A stretch of DNA of 64,000 nucleotides from CAVTWY01 sp963738615 (GTDB taxonomy: Bacteria; Pseudomonadota; Gammaproteobacteria; Burkholderiales; Burkholderiaceae_C), in NCBI GenBank assembly GCA_963738615.1, contig CAVTXI010000012.1, forward strand, positions 496,001 through 560,000, given 5' to 3'. The notes under the pieces were generated by a model. The model had not been told where the DNA came from. It saw only the letters and a list, made by a program, of their open reading frames with translations, and searched no databases. The first letter of the stretch is position 1. Each line of letters opens with the position of its first letter. This document shows positions 1 to 9,416 of this stretch, one piece after another. Position numbers and translations under genes: made by a program.

Positions 1-88
1 CGTTGTTTCGATAACCCACGATTCTAGGCGGCGCGTGTGTCGTGGTGATGATGCGCGTCATACATGACGGCGAACACCGCGGCGCGCG

Positions 89-2292
89 TCAACGCCGACG
101 ACGCCCCGAGCCCTTGTTGTTGCCACGACCTTGCGACTTGGCGTGGAAGGCATCAGCGCCGATGTAGCCCACAGCCGTCTGCATCGGATCCGGCTGACCG
201 CCCTGACCGCCTTGCCCACCCTGACCACCGCGGCGCCGGCCCAGCACCAGGGCATCACCATGCCCCTGGATCGCGCGCTTGTCGAAGGTTTGCTGCAACG
301 GGTTGGGAATCGGGCCTTCGTCGCCGTAGTCGCGCCGCGGCACGCGGTTGGACTCACGCAGCGCGCGCTTGTCGAAGTTCTGCTGCAACGGGTTCGGGAT
401 CGGGCCGTCCTCGCCGTACTCACGTTGCGCGCGGTTCGACTCATGACCTGCGCGCTTGTCGTAGGTCTGCATCAGCGGGTTCGGGATCGGGCCCTCACCA
501 CCCTGCGCGTTCCTGCGCGGGCCGCTTGCACCTTGGCGGTCGCTGCCTTGGCGATTGCCACCTTGGCGGTCACCGCCTCGGCGGTCGCCACCTCGAGGCT
601 CACCACCTCGAGGCTCACCACCTCGAGGCTCACCGCCCCGCCCCCTGGGTGGCGGCCGTCCCTCGGGTGGTCTTCGGTTGTTATCGAAATTTGCACGCGG
701 GTCCTGCGGTTGGCGCTGTGGCGATGAAGGCCCTCGACCGCGGCCGCGCCTCCCTTGCTGGGCACGTGCGTCGTCGTTGCCACGATCAGTGCGCTCACCG
801 GGATCACCACGGCCTGGACGATCGCCCTGCCCGACCATGCGTCGCAGCGCCTTAACGTCGCGCATCGGGCAAGTCGACCCAGACGCCGCGCTTGAGCCCG
901 CGCGGCAGCACGACCACCCCGTAGCGAATGCGGATGAGGCGGCTTACCGTCAGGCCTACGACATCGAAGAGCCTGCGCACTTCACGGTGGCGACCCTCGG
1001 CGATCGTGACGCGATACCAGCGGTTGGCACCGTCGCCGGCGCCTTCGTCGATGGCCAGGAACGCGGCGCGCTGGCCTTCGACATCCACGCCCTCGAGCAG
1101 TCGCGCGCGTGCCTCGTCGTCCAGCGTACCCAGCACACGTACCGCGTACTCGCGCTCGATGCCGAAGCGCGGGTGCATCAACTGGTTGGCCAGTTCGCCC
1201 GAATTGGTGAACAGCAACAGCCCCTCGGTGTTGATGTCGAGGCGACCGACGGACTGCCACTTTCCCTGGAACAGCCGCGGCAATTTGCGGAACACGGTCG
1301 GGCGCTGCTGCGGGTCGTCGTGCGTGACGATTTCGCCCACGGGCTTGTGGTACGCGATGACACGCGCGGGCAGCGGCGCAATGCGGATGCGCACCGGCCT
1401 GCCGTCAATGGCCACGCGGTCGCCGAACGACACGCGTTGACCGGTGTGCGCCTTCTCCGCGTTCACCGTCACGCGGCCTTCGACGATCCACTGCTCGATG
1501 TCACGCCGCGAGCCCGCGCCCGATTGCGCCAGTACCTTCTGCAGCTTGGGTGCGTCGCGCTCGGGCGCGAGCTGCCGTCGGTCGGCCCCACGCCCTGATG
1601 CGGGCCTCGCAGCGCGTTCGTTCCGCATGTGCGGTTCGTCCCCGGAAGGGGCACCATCGGTGTCGATTGCAGGGTCAGACGCAGCGTCGCGGGCGGCTTC
1701 TTGGGGACCGTCGGCACCGGCTGCACTCGTCGCCTCGGCGTCCTGGCTCTGAGCACGCTCCTCGAGCGCGCGCAGTTCCTCGTCGGTCGCCGTCGCCGCC
1801 TCGTCGTAGCCATCAGATGTCACGTGCGCGAAGGCCTCGCCAAGACGCTCCCGGGTCTGCGGCTCGAGGTCGACGCGGCGAAACGGGGCGCCGCTTTCTC
1901 GGCCTTGATGCGCGGCCGGATTTGGCCCGTCAAGCTTGGCGTCGCGGCCGTCTTTGCCTCTTCGACCACGACGGCGCGGTCGCTTGGCACGATCCCCTTC
2001 CGCGATGGTGCCGGAGACCGGGCCGGTGGCCGCCGTCAGCAGCCGGGCCGACCGAAGCGTCGACCGCTGCCGCAGTGGAAAGTCCGGAAGTGATCGCTGT
2101 GGATGGCTCGATGCCTGGCCCGGGCGCCGCTTCGGCGGCCGGCTGCCCGTCGCTTGCCGGGCCTGTCTCCGAAGGGGCCGCACCAGCATCGACCTTGGGC
2201 GACGCAGTCTTGCGGGCGCGCTTGCGCGCGGGCGCAGGACGTTCCTCTTGCGCCGGTTCAGGCGTCGTGTCGGGAATCGATTGATCGTTCAT
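89..2292 (-). CDS. rluB: 23S rRNA pseudouridine synthase RluB, long tails, two frameshifts
   Basis: RluB makes pseudouridine 2605 in 23S rRNA. The central part has an S4 RNA-binding domain (start KLQKVLAQSGAGSRRD) and the RsuA/RluB catalytic motif GRLDINTEGLLLFT, whose Asp is the nucleophile. The ATG at 2292 overlaps the scpB stop as ATGA and opens a basic, Ala/Pro-rich N-terminal tail typical of Burkholderiales homologues. The frame changes once in that tail (about 2030) and again near 859, where VDLPDA should continue as DVKALRRMVGQ. The C-terminal tail is low-complexity: RGGEP-type repeats, then three GPIPNPL..FDKR repeats. The tail also matches relatives, so the gene looks whole apart from two single-base shifts that may be sequencing errors. 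The exact place of the first shift is uncertain because the linker is low-complexity. Confidence 0.85.
586..634. repeat. Three tandem 15-bp units in the rluB tail
   Basis: The 15-base unit cacctcgaggctcac occurs three times with almost no change. On the minus strand it encodes RGGEP three times in the RGG-like C-terminal tail of RluB. More diverged copies (RGGDR, QGGNR) follow. The repeat keeps the reading frame, so copy number could vary without breaking the protein. Confidence 0.85.
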
Positions 2293-3011
2293 GACGATGA
2301 TTGGGGTGAGGTTTCGGCGACGGGCGCAACGAGGACTTCGCCGGTGTCCGTGGGAGGTGAGACGGGTGTCTCGGAGACCGTGTCTTGTCCATCCACGGTG
2401 GCGAGGGGTTCGGGGTCGCCAGCATCGACCGAGAGTCCGGGCAAGCCCTGGCCTTCGAGCGGCAGGGTGTCCCCCGCTGGAAGCTGTTGCATCTGGCCCA
2501 GGCCTACGTCGAGCGGCGGCAGGTCGGCTAGCGATGCAAGGCCAAGATCGTCGAGAAACTGCCGCGTGGTTGCGTACAGCGCAGGGCGCCCTGGCGTGTC
2601 GCGATGACCGATGGCGTCGATCCACCCGCGGTCTTCGAGCTGCTTGACGATCTGCGAGCCGACGACGATGCCACGGATGTCTTCGATGTCGCCTCGCGTG
2701 ACCGGCTGGCGGTACGCGATGATCGTCAGCGTCTCGAGCACGGCGCGCGAATACTTCGGCGGCTTCTCGGGATGCAGACGGTCCAGGTACTCGCCCATCG
2801 CCGGGCGCGACTGGAAGCGCCAGCCGCTCGACAACGAGACCAGTTCCAGACCGCGGTCTCGCCAATCGAGCGCCAGTTCGTCGAGCGCGCCACGCAGGGC
2901 CTCGGCCGACTGCGTGTCGTCGAACAACGAGCGCATCTCACGCATCGACATCGGCTGCTGAGCGCACATCAGCGCGGTCTCGAGGATGCGCTTGACCTCG
3001 GGGGTATCCAT
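2289..3011 (-). CDS. scpB: Segregation and condensation protein ScpB
   Basis: ScpB is the winged-helix kleisin partner of the SMC-ScpAB condensin, which compacts and segregates the chromosome. The 240-residue protein shows the family pattern: an N-terminal LETALMCAQQPMS segment and the conserved core ETLTIIAYRQPVTRGDIEDIRG near residues 95-115, followed by an acidic variable tail. Its stop overlaps the rluB start by ATGA, so the two are probably translationally coupled. An scpB-rluB pair is common in bacteria. scpA is not in the window. The 186 bases between this start and rluD hold nothing I recognise. Confidence 0.93.
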   Translation of the reverse strand: MDTPEVKRILETALMCAQQPMSMREMRSLFDDTQSAEALRGALDELALDWRDRGLELVSLSSGWRFQSRPAMGEYLDRLHPEKPPKYSRAVLETLTIIAYRQPVTRGDIEDIRGIVVGSQIVKQLEDRGWIDAIGHRDTPGRPALYATTRQFLDDLGLASLADLPPLDVGLGQMQQLPAGDTLPLEGQGLPGLSVDAGDPEPLATVDGQDTVSETPVSPPTDTGEVLVAPVAETSPQSSS

Positions 3012-3197
3012 CGGCTGTGGTCTGCCTGTGGGTTGTCGACGCCATGGGGCGACGACGGATCGGATCTTCAGGAGAGGGACCGGTGACTCGAGTACCGGTC
3101 TGTTCTTCGGTGCCCCTGGCGGACACCGGCATGGTGGTCTGAGTCGGCGCGCCCTTCGTGGGGCTGGCCGCCCTTCTCAGGGCTCGTATCCGGAACC

Positions 3198-4190
3198 TCA
3201 GCGTTGGCCGCGATTGTAGCCCGTCGCCACGCGCCGCCAAGCGGCATCGAAATCCTGCGGCGGTTGCGACGTGAAGTCCAGCGGCTGCATGCCTCGCGGG
3301 TGAGCAAACGCCAGTTGGACGGCGTGGAGCGCCTGGCGCGACATGCCCAGCGCAGGTGAACCGCCATAGAGGCAGTCGGACACAAGCGGCATGCCGCGCG
3401 ACGCGAGGTGCACGCGGATCTGATGCGTGCGCCCGGTGTGCAAGCGGCAGCGCAGCGCGCTGAATTCGTCGGCCGACGCAACGCACTCAACGTCGGTCCG
3501 CGCCGGTTTGCCGTCAGCGCGAAGCGCCATGCGGATTCGCGATACCGGGTCGCGCCCGATCGGCGCGTCGACGGTGAATTCCGTCATCGCGGGCGCGCCA
3601 TGCGCGATCGCGACGTATTCGCGCGCCACCTCGCGGGCGGCCATGGCGCGCACCAGCGCGGTCATCGCGACCAGGTTCTTTGCCACCACCATCAAGCCCG
3701 ACGTGTCCTTGTCGAGCCGGTGCACGATGCCCGCACGCGGAAGATCGAAGGCACCGGCATGATGCGCGAGCAGGCCGTTCATCAGCGTGCCGCTCCAGTG
3801 GCCCGGCGCGGGGTGAACGACCAGCCCGGCCGGCTTGTCGAGCACGAGCACGTCGTCGTCTTCGTGCACGATCGAAAGCGCCATCGGTTCCGCACGAAAG
3901 GCTTGGCTTTGCGCGGTCGGCACCAACTCGACCACCACGCGTTGCCCGGCGTCGACTCGTTGCGAGGATCGCTCGGCACGACGGTCGTCGACATCGACAT
4001 GCCCGAGCGCGATCAACGCCTGCAGGTGGCTGCGCGAGAACGCATTGACTCGCTTGGCGAGCACCTTGTCGAGCCGCTCGCGGTGATCAGTCAACTCGAC
4101 CACCCACGCGAGCCGCTCGAAGGTATCGCCAGCATCGCCGTCCGAGTCCGCGTCGCGAAGGGCAACTTGCTGCTCGTTCACGCTCGGCAC
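3198..4190 (-). CDS. rluD: 23S rRNA pseudouridine synthase RluD
   Basis: RluD modifies uridines 1911, 1915 and 1917 in helix 69 of 23S rRNA. The 330-residue protein has an N-terminal S4 domain (ERLDKVLAKRVNAFSRSHLQ), the RluA-family catalytic motif HRLDKDTSGLMVVAK with the nucleophilic Asp near residue 160, and the conserved HTGRTHQIRVHLAS block. It is divergent from bamD, an arrangement seen across betaproteobacteria. The start at 4190 gives a short non-conserved acidic N-terminus, and a start some residues downstream is possible. Confidence 0.93.
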   Translation of the reverse strand: MPSVNEQQVALRDADSDGDAGDTFERLAWVVELTDHRERLDKVLAKRVNAFSRSHLQALIALGHVDVDDRRAERSSQRVDAGQRVVVELVPTAQSQAFRAEPMALSIVHEDDDVLVLDKPAGLVVHPAPGHWSGTLMNGLLAHHAGAFDLPRAGIVHRLDKDTSGLMVVAKNLVAMTALVRAMAAREVAREYVAIAHGAPAMTEFTVDAPIGRDPVSRIRMALRADGKPARTDVECVASADEFSALRCRLHTGRTHQIRVHLASRGMPLVSDCLYGGSPALGMSRQALHAVQLAFAHPRGMQPLDFTSQPPQDFDAAWRRVATGYNRGQR

Positions 4191-4197
4191 CCCTTCC

Positions 4198-4203
4198 TAT
4201 AAT
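4198..4203 (+). promoter_or_regulatory. Candidate -10 element for bamD
   Basis: A perfect TATAAT lies in the short rluD-bamD divergent gap, about 34 bases before the preferred bamD start. Such a hexamer is rare by chance in this GC-rich sequence. No convincing -35 box is seen at 16-18 bases upstream, so this is only a candidate. Confidence 0.4.
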
Positions 4204-4236
4204 CGTTGTCCTTCATCTTTGCCTCGGCTGGACCTC

Positions 4237-5025
4237 ATGCGTTCATCTGTCGTGCTGTGTTTCGCAGCCTTGATCATCGCGGCCTGCGGCACGCAGCCTA
4301 AAGACGATCCCAACACCGCGGCGTCACTCGATCAACTGTATCGACAGGCGCGAGACGAAACGTCGGCCGGCGGCTTCGACCGCGCGATCAAGCTCTACGA
4401 GCGCCTCGAAGGGCGTGCCTCGGGCACGCCGTTGGCCCAGCAGGCGCAACTCGAGGTTGCGTACCTGAACTACCGCACCGGTGAGAAGGCGCAGGCGCTG
4501 ACGGCGGTCGAGCGCTTCATCAAGCTCAACCCCTCGAGCCCCGCGCTGGACTACGCGATGTATCTGCGCGCGATCATCAACTTCAACGACGATCTGGGCT
4601 TCATGGGCAAGCTCGTGCAGCAGGATCTGTCCGAGCGCGACCAGCAGGCCTCGCGCGACGCCTACCAGGCGTTCAAGCAACTGGTCGACCAGTTCCCCGA
4701 AAGCCGCTACAGCGACGACGCACGCGTGCGCATGGACTACATCGCGAATGCGCTCGCCGACTACGAAGTCCACGTCGCGCGTTACTACTTCGGGCGCGGG
4801 GCCTACATCGCCGCGGCCAACCGCGCCCAACGCGCGGTGGCCGAGTACCCGCAGGTGCCGGCGACCGAGGAAGCGCTCTCCATCATGGTGCAAAGCTACG
4901 ACCGCCTGGGGCTCGAGCCGCTGCGCGACGACGCGCGGCGTGTGCTCGCGAAGAACTTCCCCACGAGCCGCCATGTGACCGACAGCGGACGAAGGCGAGA
5001 CCGCGCCTGGTGGCAGCTCTGGTAG
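4237..5025 (+). CDS. bamD: Outer membrane assembly lipoprotein BamD
   Basis: BamD (ComL) is an essential TPR lipoprotein of the BAM complex that folds beta-barrel proteins into the outer membrane. From the ATG at 4237 the protein has a lipoprotein signal peptide ending in LIIAAC, with Cys17 as the lipidated residue. TPR-like helices follow (YRQARDETSAGGFDRAIKLYE) and the conserved NYRTGEKAQAL and FPESRYSDDARVRMDYIAN segments. An upstream ATG-like start at 4219 would add six residues before the signal peptide and is less likely. The length of 262 residues fits the family. Confidence 0.93.
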   Translation: MRSSVVLCFAALIIAACGTQPKDDPNTAASLDQLYRQARDETSAGGFDRAIKLYERLEGRASGTPLAQQAQLEVAYLNYRTGEKAQALTAVERFIKLNPSSPALDYAMYLRAIINFNDDLGFMGKLVQQDLSERDQQASRDAYQAFKQLVDQFPESRYSDDARVRMDYIANALADYEVHVARYYFGRGAYIAAANRAQRAVAEYPQVPATEEALSIMVQSYDRLGLEPLRDDARRVLAKNFPTSRHVTDSGRRRDRAWWQLW

Positions 5026-5046
5026 ACAGACCCTGGGCGACCGGCG

Positions 5047-7084
5047 CTAGGTCCTGACGGCGATCTCGTCCAGCCACGCCATCGCCGCGTCGGCCGACGC
5101 CACCTGCGTCATCGGCGGCATCGCCCGCAGCAGTCGGCGCCCGTAAGACATTCGCGCCAGCCGCGGGTCACAAACCACAAGCAAGCCGCGATCGGTTTCG
5201 CTGCGGATCAAACGCCCCGCACCCTGCTTGAGCGACAACGCGGCATCGGCAAGGAAGCACGTCGCAAAGGGGTTGCCCCCTTCGCGTTCGACACGTGCGG
5301 CGCGGGCTTCGACCAGTGGGTCGTTCGGCGGCGGGAACGGCAGCTTGTCGATGACGACGCATTGCAGCGCGTCGCCGGGCACGTCGACGCCTTCCCAGAA
5401 ACTCTGTGACGCGATCAGCACCGTGCGCGGCGCCTCGCGCAGGCGCTGCAGCAGCGCGCGTTTGGGCGCTTCGCCCTGCACGACGACGTCGATGTCGCTG
5501 CCGTCGTCGCGCAGCCGCGCGCGCAGCGCCTGCGCGATGCGTGCCAGTGCGCGCAGCGTCGTGGTCAGCACCATCGTGCGGCCCGACAGCCGCTGAGCGC
5601 AATCGGCAGCAATCGCCGCCACGTACGACGCGTGACCACCATCTTCGGGGCGCGGCGCATCGGCGCAGATCCACAGTCGCGCGTTCGCAGCATGGTCGTA
5701 GGGGCTTCCCAGCTCGCAGCTTCGTCGCGTCATCGAGCCCCGCGGGCCGCGTGAACCACGACAGCGCCGCGTCTTCACCGAGCGTGGCCGACGTGAAGAT
5801 CCATGCCCGGTCGGCGCGCTGGCGCAGGGCCTGCATCGGTTGTGCGATGTCCAGCGGCGTGTCGATCAGCCGCGCGTGGTGGGTCGACGTGTCGATCCAG
5901 CGCACACGCTCGGCGCCGACAGGCTCGGTGAACTGCGTGGCGCGCTGGGCTTGTTCGCGTGCACGCTGCTCGAGTGACGCGAAGGCCGGGTCGAGTTCGC
6001 TGCACGCCGCCAACTTGTCGGCCGCACTTTCGCAAGCCGACTGCAAGGCCTCGAGCGTCGAGGCCAGTTCGGCGGGGGCAGGCGCGTCGGCCCAGCGCGT
6101 GCGCGTGCCTTTGCCGTCGCCCCGATCGTCGCCGACGGTCAGCCGCAGGTCGCGCGCCGTGCGCTCCATGGCCTGCGATGCTTGCGCCCAGTCTTCGAGC
6201 CCGCGCGCGTGAGTCATGCCCGCGGCCAACACATCGCGCGCCAGATCTACGATTTGCGCCGTCGACAGTTGCAGGCCCAGAAAGGTCACGCCGGTGTCGA
6301 TCAGGTGATGCGCCTCGTCGAACACCACCACGTCCACTGTCGGCAGCAATTCAGCCACGCCGGTGTCGCGCAGTTGCAGGTCGGCAAAGAACAAGTGATG
6401 GTTGACCACCACCACGTCGGCGGCCATCGCTTCACGGCGGGCGCGCACGACATGGCAGGCCCGGAAGTCGGGGCACGACGACCCCAAGCAGTTGTCGCGC
6501 GTCGAGGTCACCAGGGGCAGCACGGGCGCGCCTTCATCGAGGCCTTCGACTTCCGCGAGGTCGCCGGTCGTGGTTGCCATGGCCCACCGCTCGATGCGGG
6601 CCAACGAGCGCACGGACACCGCCGTGGCACGGTCACTGGTGCGCGCCTGCTTCATGCGGTAGAGGCACAGGTAGCTGTCGCGCCCCTTCAGCAGCGCCGA
6701 CTGCACCGGCGTGCCCAGGGCCTGCGCGACGCGCGGCAGGTCACGCAAGAAAAGCTGCTCTTGCAGGCTCTTCGTCGCCGTGCTGACGAGGGATCTGCGC
6801 CCAGACAGCAGCACCGGCACCAGGTAGGCGAAGGTTTTGCCGACGCCGGTGCCGGCCTCGACCACCAGCGTATCGCGCGCGCCGATGGTGTGGGCAACCG
6901 CGTCCGCCATGCGAACCTGCGCGTCACGCCAGCGGTAGCCGCCGCCCGCGGCAAGTGGCCCATCTTCGGCAAAGGCGGACCCCACGGCCGCGCGGAGATC
7001 GATGCTGGTCCCTGTCTCTGGAAACGCTGCAAACGCGTCGCTTTCGTCGGCGTGCATCGCGGGGTCGGCCGCTGGCGGCGTCAC
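5047..7084 (-). CDS. dinG: DinG/YoaA-family ATP-dependent DNA helicase, one frameshift
   Basis: This is an XPD-like superfamily 2 helicase with an iron-sulfur cluster. Visible motifs are Walker A EAGTGVGKT (residues 76-84), Fe-S cysteines 140, 199, 204 and 210, the DEAH box at 256-259 (VVVFDEAHH), and C-terminal motifs SQSFWEGVDVPGD and QGAGRLIRSETD. The sequence resembles YoaA more than DinG. The frame breaks near 5705: KLRAG should continue as GSPYDHAANARLW in the next frame. Both halves are highly conserved and together give about 679 residues, the expected size. The start ATG overlaps the stop of the YdcH-like gene as ATGA. The break is most likely a one-base sequencing error. The symbol is a family name; yoaA may be more exact. 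Confidence 0.85.
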
Positions 7085-7284
7085 GCCGGCTCCGGTGGTT
7101 CGACCATCCGCTCGAGCTTCGCGATCTGATCGCGCAAGACAAGGCGACGCTTCTTCAAGCGGCGCAACGCCAGGTCATCCAGGCTCGGACGCAGGTCGTG
7201 CAGGTCGATCAGGCTGTCGAGGTCGGCGTGTTCGATGCGCAGTTCGATCAGGTGGCGTTGCGGCGAATGGAGGTTCTCTTCCAC
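7081..7284 (-). CDS. YdcH-like small protein (DUF465)
   Basis: This 67-residue protein has the features of the YdcH/DUF465 family: short, highly charged, predicted helical, with the LDDLALRRLKKRRLVLRDQIAKLE segment near the C-terminus (coiled-coil-like). The family is widespread in proteobacteria and its function is unknown. It is the first gene of a two-gene unit with the helicase, with which it shares an ATGA overlap. Confidence 0.8.
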   Translation of the reverse strand: MEENLHSPQRHLIELRIEHADLDSLIDLHDLRPSLDDLALRRLKKRRLVLRDQIAKLERMVEPPEPA

Positions 7285-7468
7285 CGGCCAAGTTTAGGTC
7301 GCCGGCCCGCAACAGAAGACGCGATCGGCGCGATCGGCGCGGTCAGCGCACGGCAAGACGTGCAGGCGCGTGCGCGCGAAGCGTGAACTACCGACGAGGT
7401 TCGCGTGCCGATCTCGAGGCGACTGGCCGCGTGCAGATGGTGCAAGGGCTATCCCGTATATTCCCCCG

Positions 7469-8287
7469 ATGTCGAAGTCCTCCCCGGGTTACCGGCTCTC
7501 GGCGGCCACCGGGCTGCACCGCGGTGACCGCGCCTATCAGCAGGACCAGGTAGTGTTCGTCGCGCATGACCGCGTTCCCGGCTGCGCGTTGGCGGTCATC
7601 GCCGACGGCATGGGCGGCAAAAGCGGGGGACGCAAGGCTGCTGACCAGGCGGTCATGGTCGCGCGTCAGCTCTTCGAGCGTTTCGCGCCCAGCACCGATG
7701 ACCCCGCCGAACTGCTGCGCCAACTCGTGATCGAGTCGCACCAGATGATCCGCCTGACGGCGATCACCGCCGAAGCCGAGCCGCACAGCACGCTCGCCGC
7801 CTTCCTGATTTCGCCCGAGCGCAAGGGCCACATGGTCCACGCGGGCGACTCGCGCGTGTACCACTTCCGCGGGTCCGAATTGCAGGAGCGCACGCTCGAC
7901 CATTCGCTGGTGCAACGCATGGTCGACGAAGGCAAGATCACCGAGGAAGAGGCGACCAACCACCCGCAGTCGAATCTGCTGACCGGATGCCTGGGCACAC
8001 AGCAGGACCCGCCGCTCGCGGTCCGTGATCTGGGGCAACTCGAATACGGCGATACGTTGATGGCGTGCTCCGACGGGTTGTGGCACTACTTCACGCCCCT
8101 CGAGCTCAGTGCGATCGTGCACTCGCTGTCGCCGCGCGATGCCAGCGAAATGCTGGTGTCGAAGGCACGCCAGCGCGCCCGTGGCGGTGGCGACAACATC
8201 TCGGTGGTGATCGCACGCATCGACTCGCTGTCCAGGGCGACCGGTGCGACGCAATTTGGCACCGAGCCGATGCCGCTGCGGCCGTAA
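7469..8287 (+). CDS. PP2C-type serine/threonine phosphatase
   Basis: This 272-residue protein is a metal-dependent phosphatase of the PPM/PP2C family, like PrpC or Stp1. Metal-binding aspartates are visible in ADGMGGKSGG (residues 45-54), AGDSRVYHF and GGGDNISVV near the C-terminus. It has no signal peptide or membrane segment, so it should be cytoplasmic. No Ser/Thr kinase gene lies in the window, so its substrate is unknown. The ATG at 7469 is preceded only six bases upstream by TATATT (7457-7462). If that is the -10 element, the message would be nearly leaderless. An upstream in-frame start would add about 33 residues not typical of the family. Confidence 0.88.
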   Translation: MSKSSPGYRLSAATGLHRGDRAYQQDQVVFVAHDRVPGCALAVIADGMGGKSGGRKAADQAVMVARQLFERFAPSTDDPAELLRQLVIESHQMIRLTAITAEAEPHSTLAAFLISPERKGHMVHAGDSRVYHFRGSELQERTLDHSLVQRMVDEGKITEEEATNHPQSNLLTGCLGTQQDPPLAVRDLGQLEYGDTLMACSDGLWHYFTPLELSAIVHSLSPRDASEMLVSKARQRARGGGDNISVVIARIDSLSRATGATQFGTEPMPLRP

Positions 8288-8296
8288 GCCCGCCCT

Positions 8297-9394
8297 TCAG
8301 GTCAGGCCCGTATCCACCTCGCGCCGTTGCAGCGCCAGGTACTCGGGCGTCTGCATCTCCATCAATCGCGACATCGTGCGCGGAAACTCGTGGGCCAGCG
8401 GCCCTTCGAGGTACAGCTCGTCGGGCGGCACCGCGGCTGACATCACGAGCTTGACGCGCCGGTCGTAGAGCACGTCGACCAACCAGGTGAACCGTCGCGC
8501 CTCGCTCGCCATCCGTGGCGGCATCTGCGGCACGCCGCCCAGGACCACAGTGTGGAAGCGGCTCGCGATCTCGAGGTAGTCGTTCTGCGAGCGCGGGCCG
8601 CCGCAGAGTTCCTTGAAGTCGAACCAGACGACGCCGCCTGCGCGACGACGGGAACGAAGTTCGCGGTGCTCGATGCGCAAGGTCGACTCTTCGTCCTTCG
8701 CTTCGGCCAACTGCTCGAACGCGGCCGTCAACGATTGCTCGGCGCGTTCATCGAGCGGCGTGTGATAGAGCTCGAGGCCTTGCAGCTTGCTCGTGCGGTA
8801 GTCGGTGCCGGCATCGACGGCAATGACCTCCAGCTTCGCTTTCAGCAGCGCGATGGCGGGCAGGATGCGATCACGGTGCAGGCCGTTCGGGTACAGGCCG
8901 TCGGGGTGGAAGTTCGACGTGGTGACGATGCTGACGCGGTTGGCGAACATCGACTCGAGCAGGCGATGCAGGATCATCGCGTCGGTGACGTCGGCGACGT
9001 GGAACTCGTCGAAGCAGATCAGTCGGTGGCGGCGCGCGATGCGGCGCCCCAATTCATCGAGCGGGTCGGCCGTGCCCTTCAGGTCCTGCAGCTCGCGATG
9101 AACCTCGCGCATGAACTCGTGGAAGTGCAGCCGCGTCTTGCGCACAAGCGGCACAGACTGGAAGAAGCAGTCCATCAGGAAACTCTTGCCGCGGCCGACG
9201 CCGCCGTGCATGTACACGCCACGCGGCAGCGGCGGGCGCACCAGCATCTTCGTGATCGCGTTGCTGCGGCGCGCCTTGTAGTCGGCCCACTCGCGCTCGC
9301 AGCGCTCGAGCGCGTCAACGGCTCGCAGCTGCGCAGCGTCGCTCGTGTAGCCACGCGAACGCAACTCGCGCTGGTAGAGATCGCGAACGCTCAT
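8297..9394 (-). CDS. zapE: Cell division ATPase ZapE (AFG1 family)
   Basis: ZapE is an AAA-like ATPase that acts at the division septum and destabilises FtsZ polymers. The mitochondrial relative is AFG1/LACE1. The 365-residue protein has Walker A GGVGRGKS (residues 64-71), Walker B LICFDEFHV, the conserved DAMILHRLLE and TSNFHPDGLYPNGLHRDR blocks, and a C-terminal LVDVLYDRRVKLVMSA segment. It lies just downstream of lpd on the same strand (22 bases) and converges with the PP2C gene. zapE beside the sucAB-lpd operon is usual in Burkholderiales. Confidence 0.93.
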   Translation of the reverse strand: MSVRDLYQRELRSRGYTSDAAQLRAVDALERCEREWADYKARRSNAITKMLVRPPLPRGVYMHGGVGRGKSFLMDCFFQSVPLVRKTRLHFHEFMREVHRELQDLKGTADPLDELGRRIARRHRLICFDEFHVADVTDAMILHRLLESMFANRVSIVTTSNFHPDGLYPNGLHRDRILPAIALLKAKLEVIAVDAGTDYRTSKLQGLELYHTPLDERAEQSLTAAFEQLAEAKDEESTLRIEHRELRSRRRAGGVVWFDFKELCGGPRSQNDYLEIASRFHTVVLGGVPQMPPRMASEARRFTWLVDVLYDRRVKLVMSAAVPPDELYLEGPLAHEFPRTMSRLMEMQTPEYLALQRREVDTGLT

Positions 9395-9416
9395 CGGACG
9401 CCCGCCCGAGTCGGAA

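Noticed and set aside
586..634. A CRISPR-like array at the start of the window
   Set aside because: The 15-bp units have no spacers and encode in-frame RGGEP repeats of RluB.
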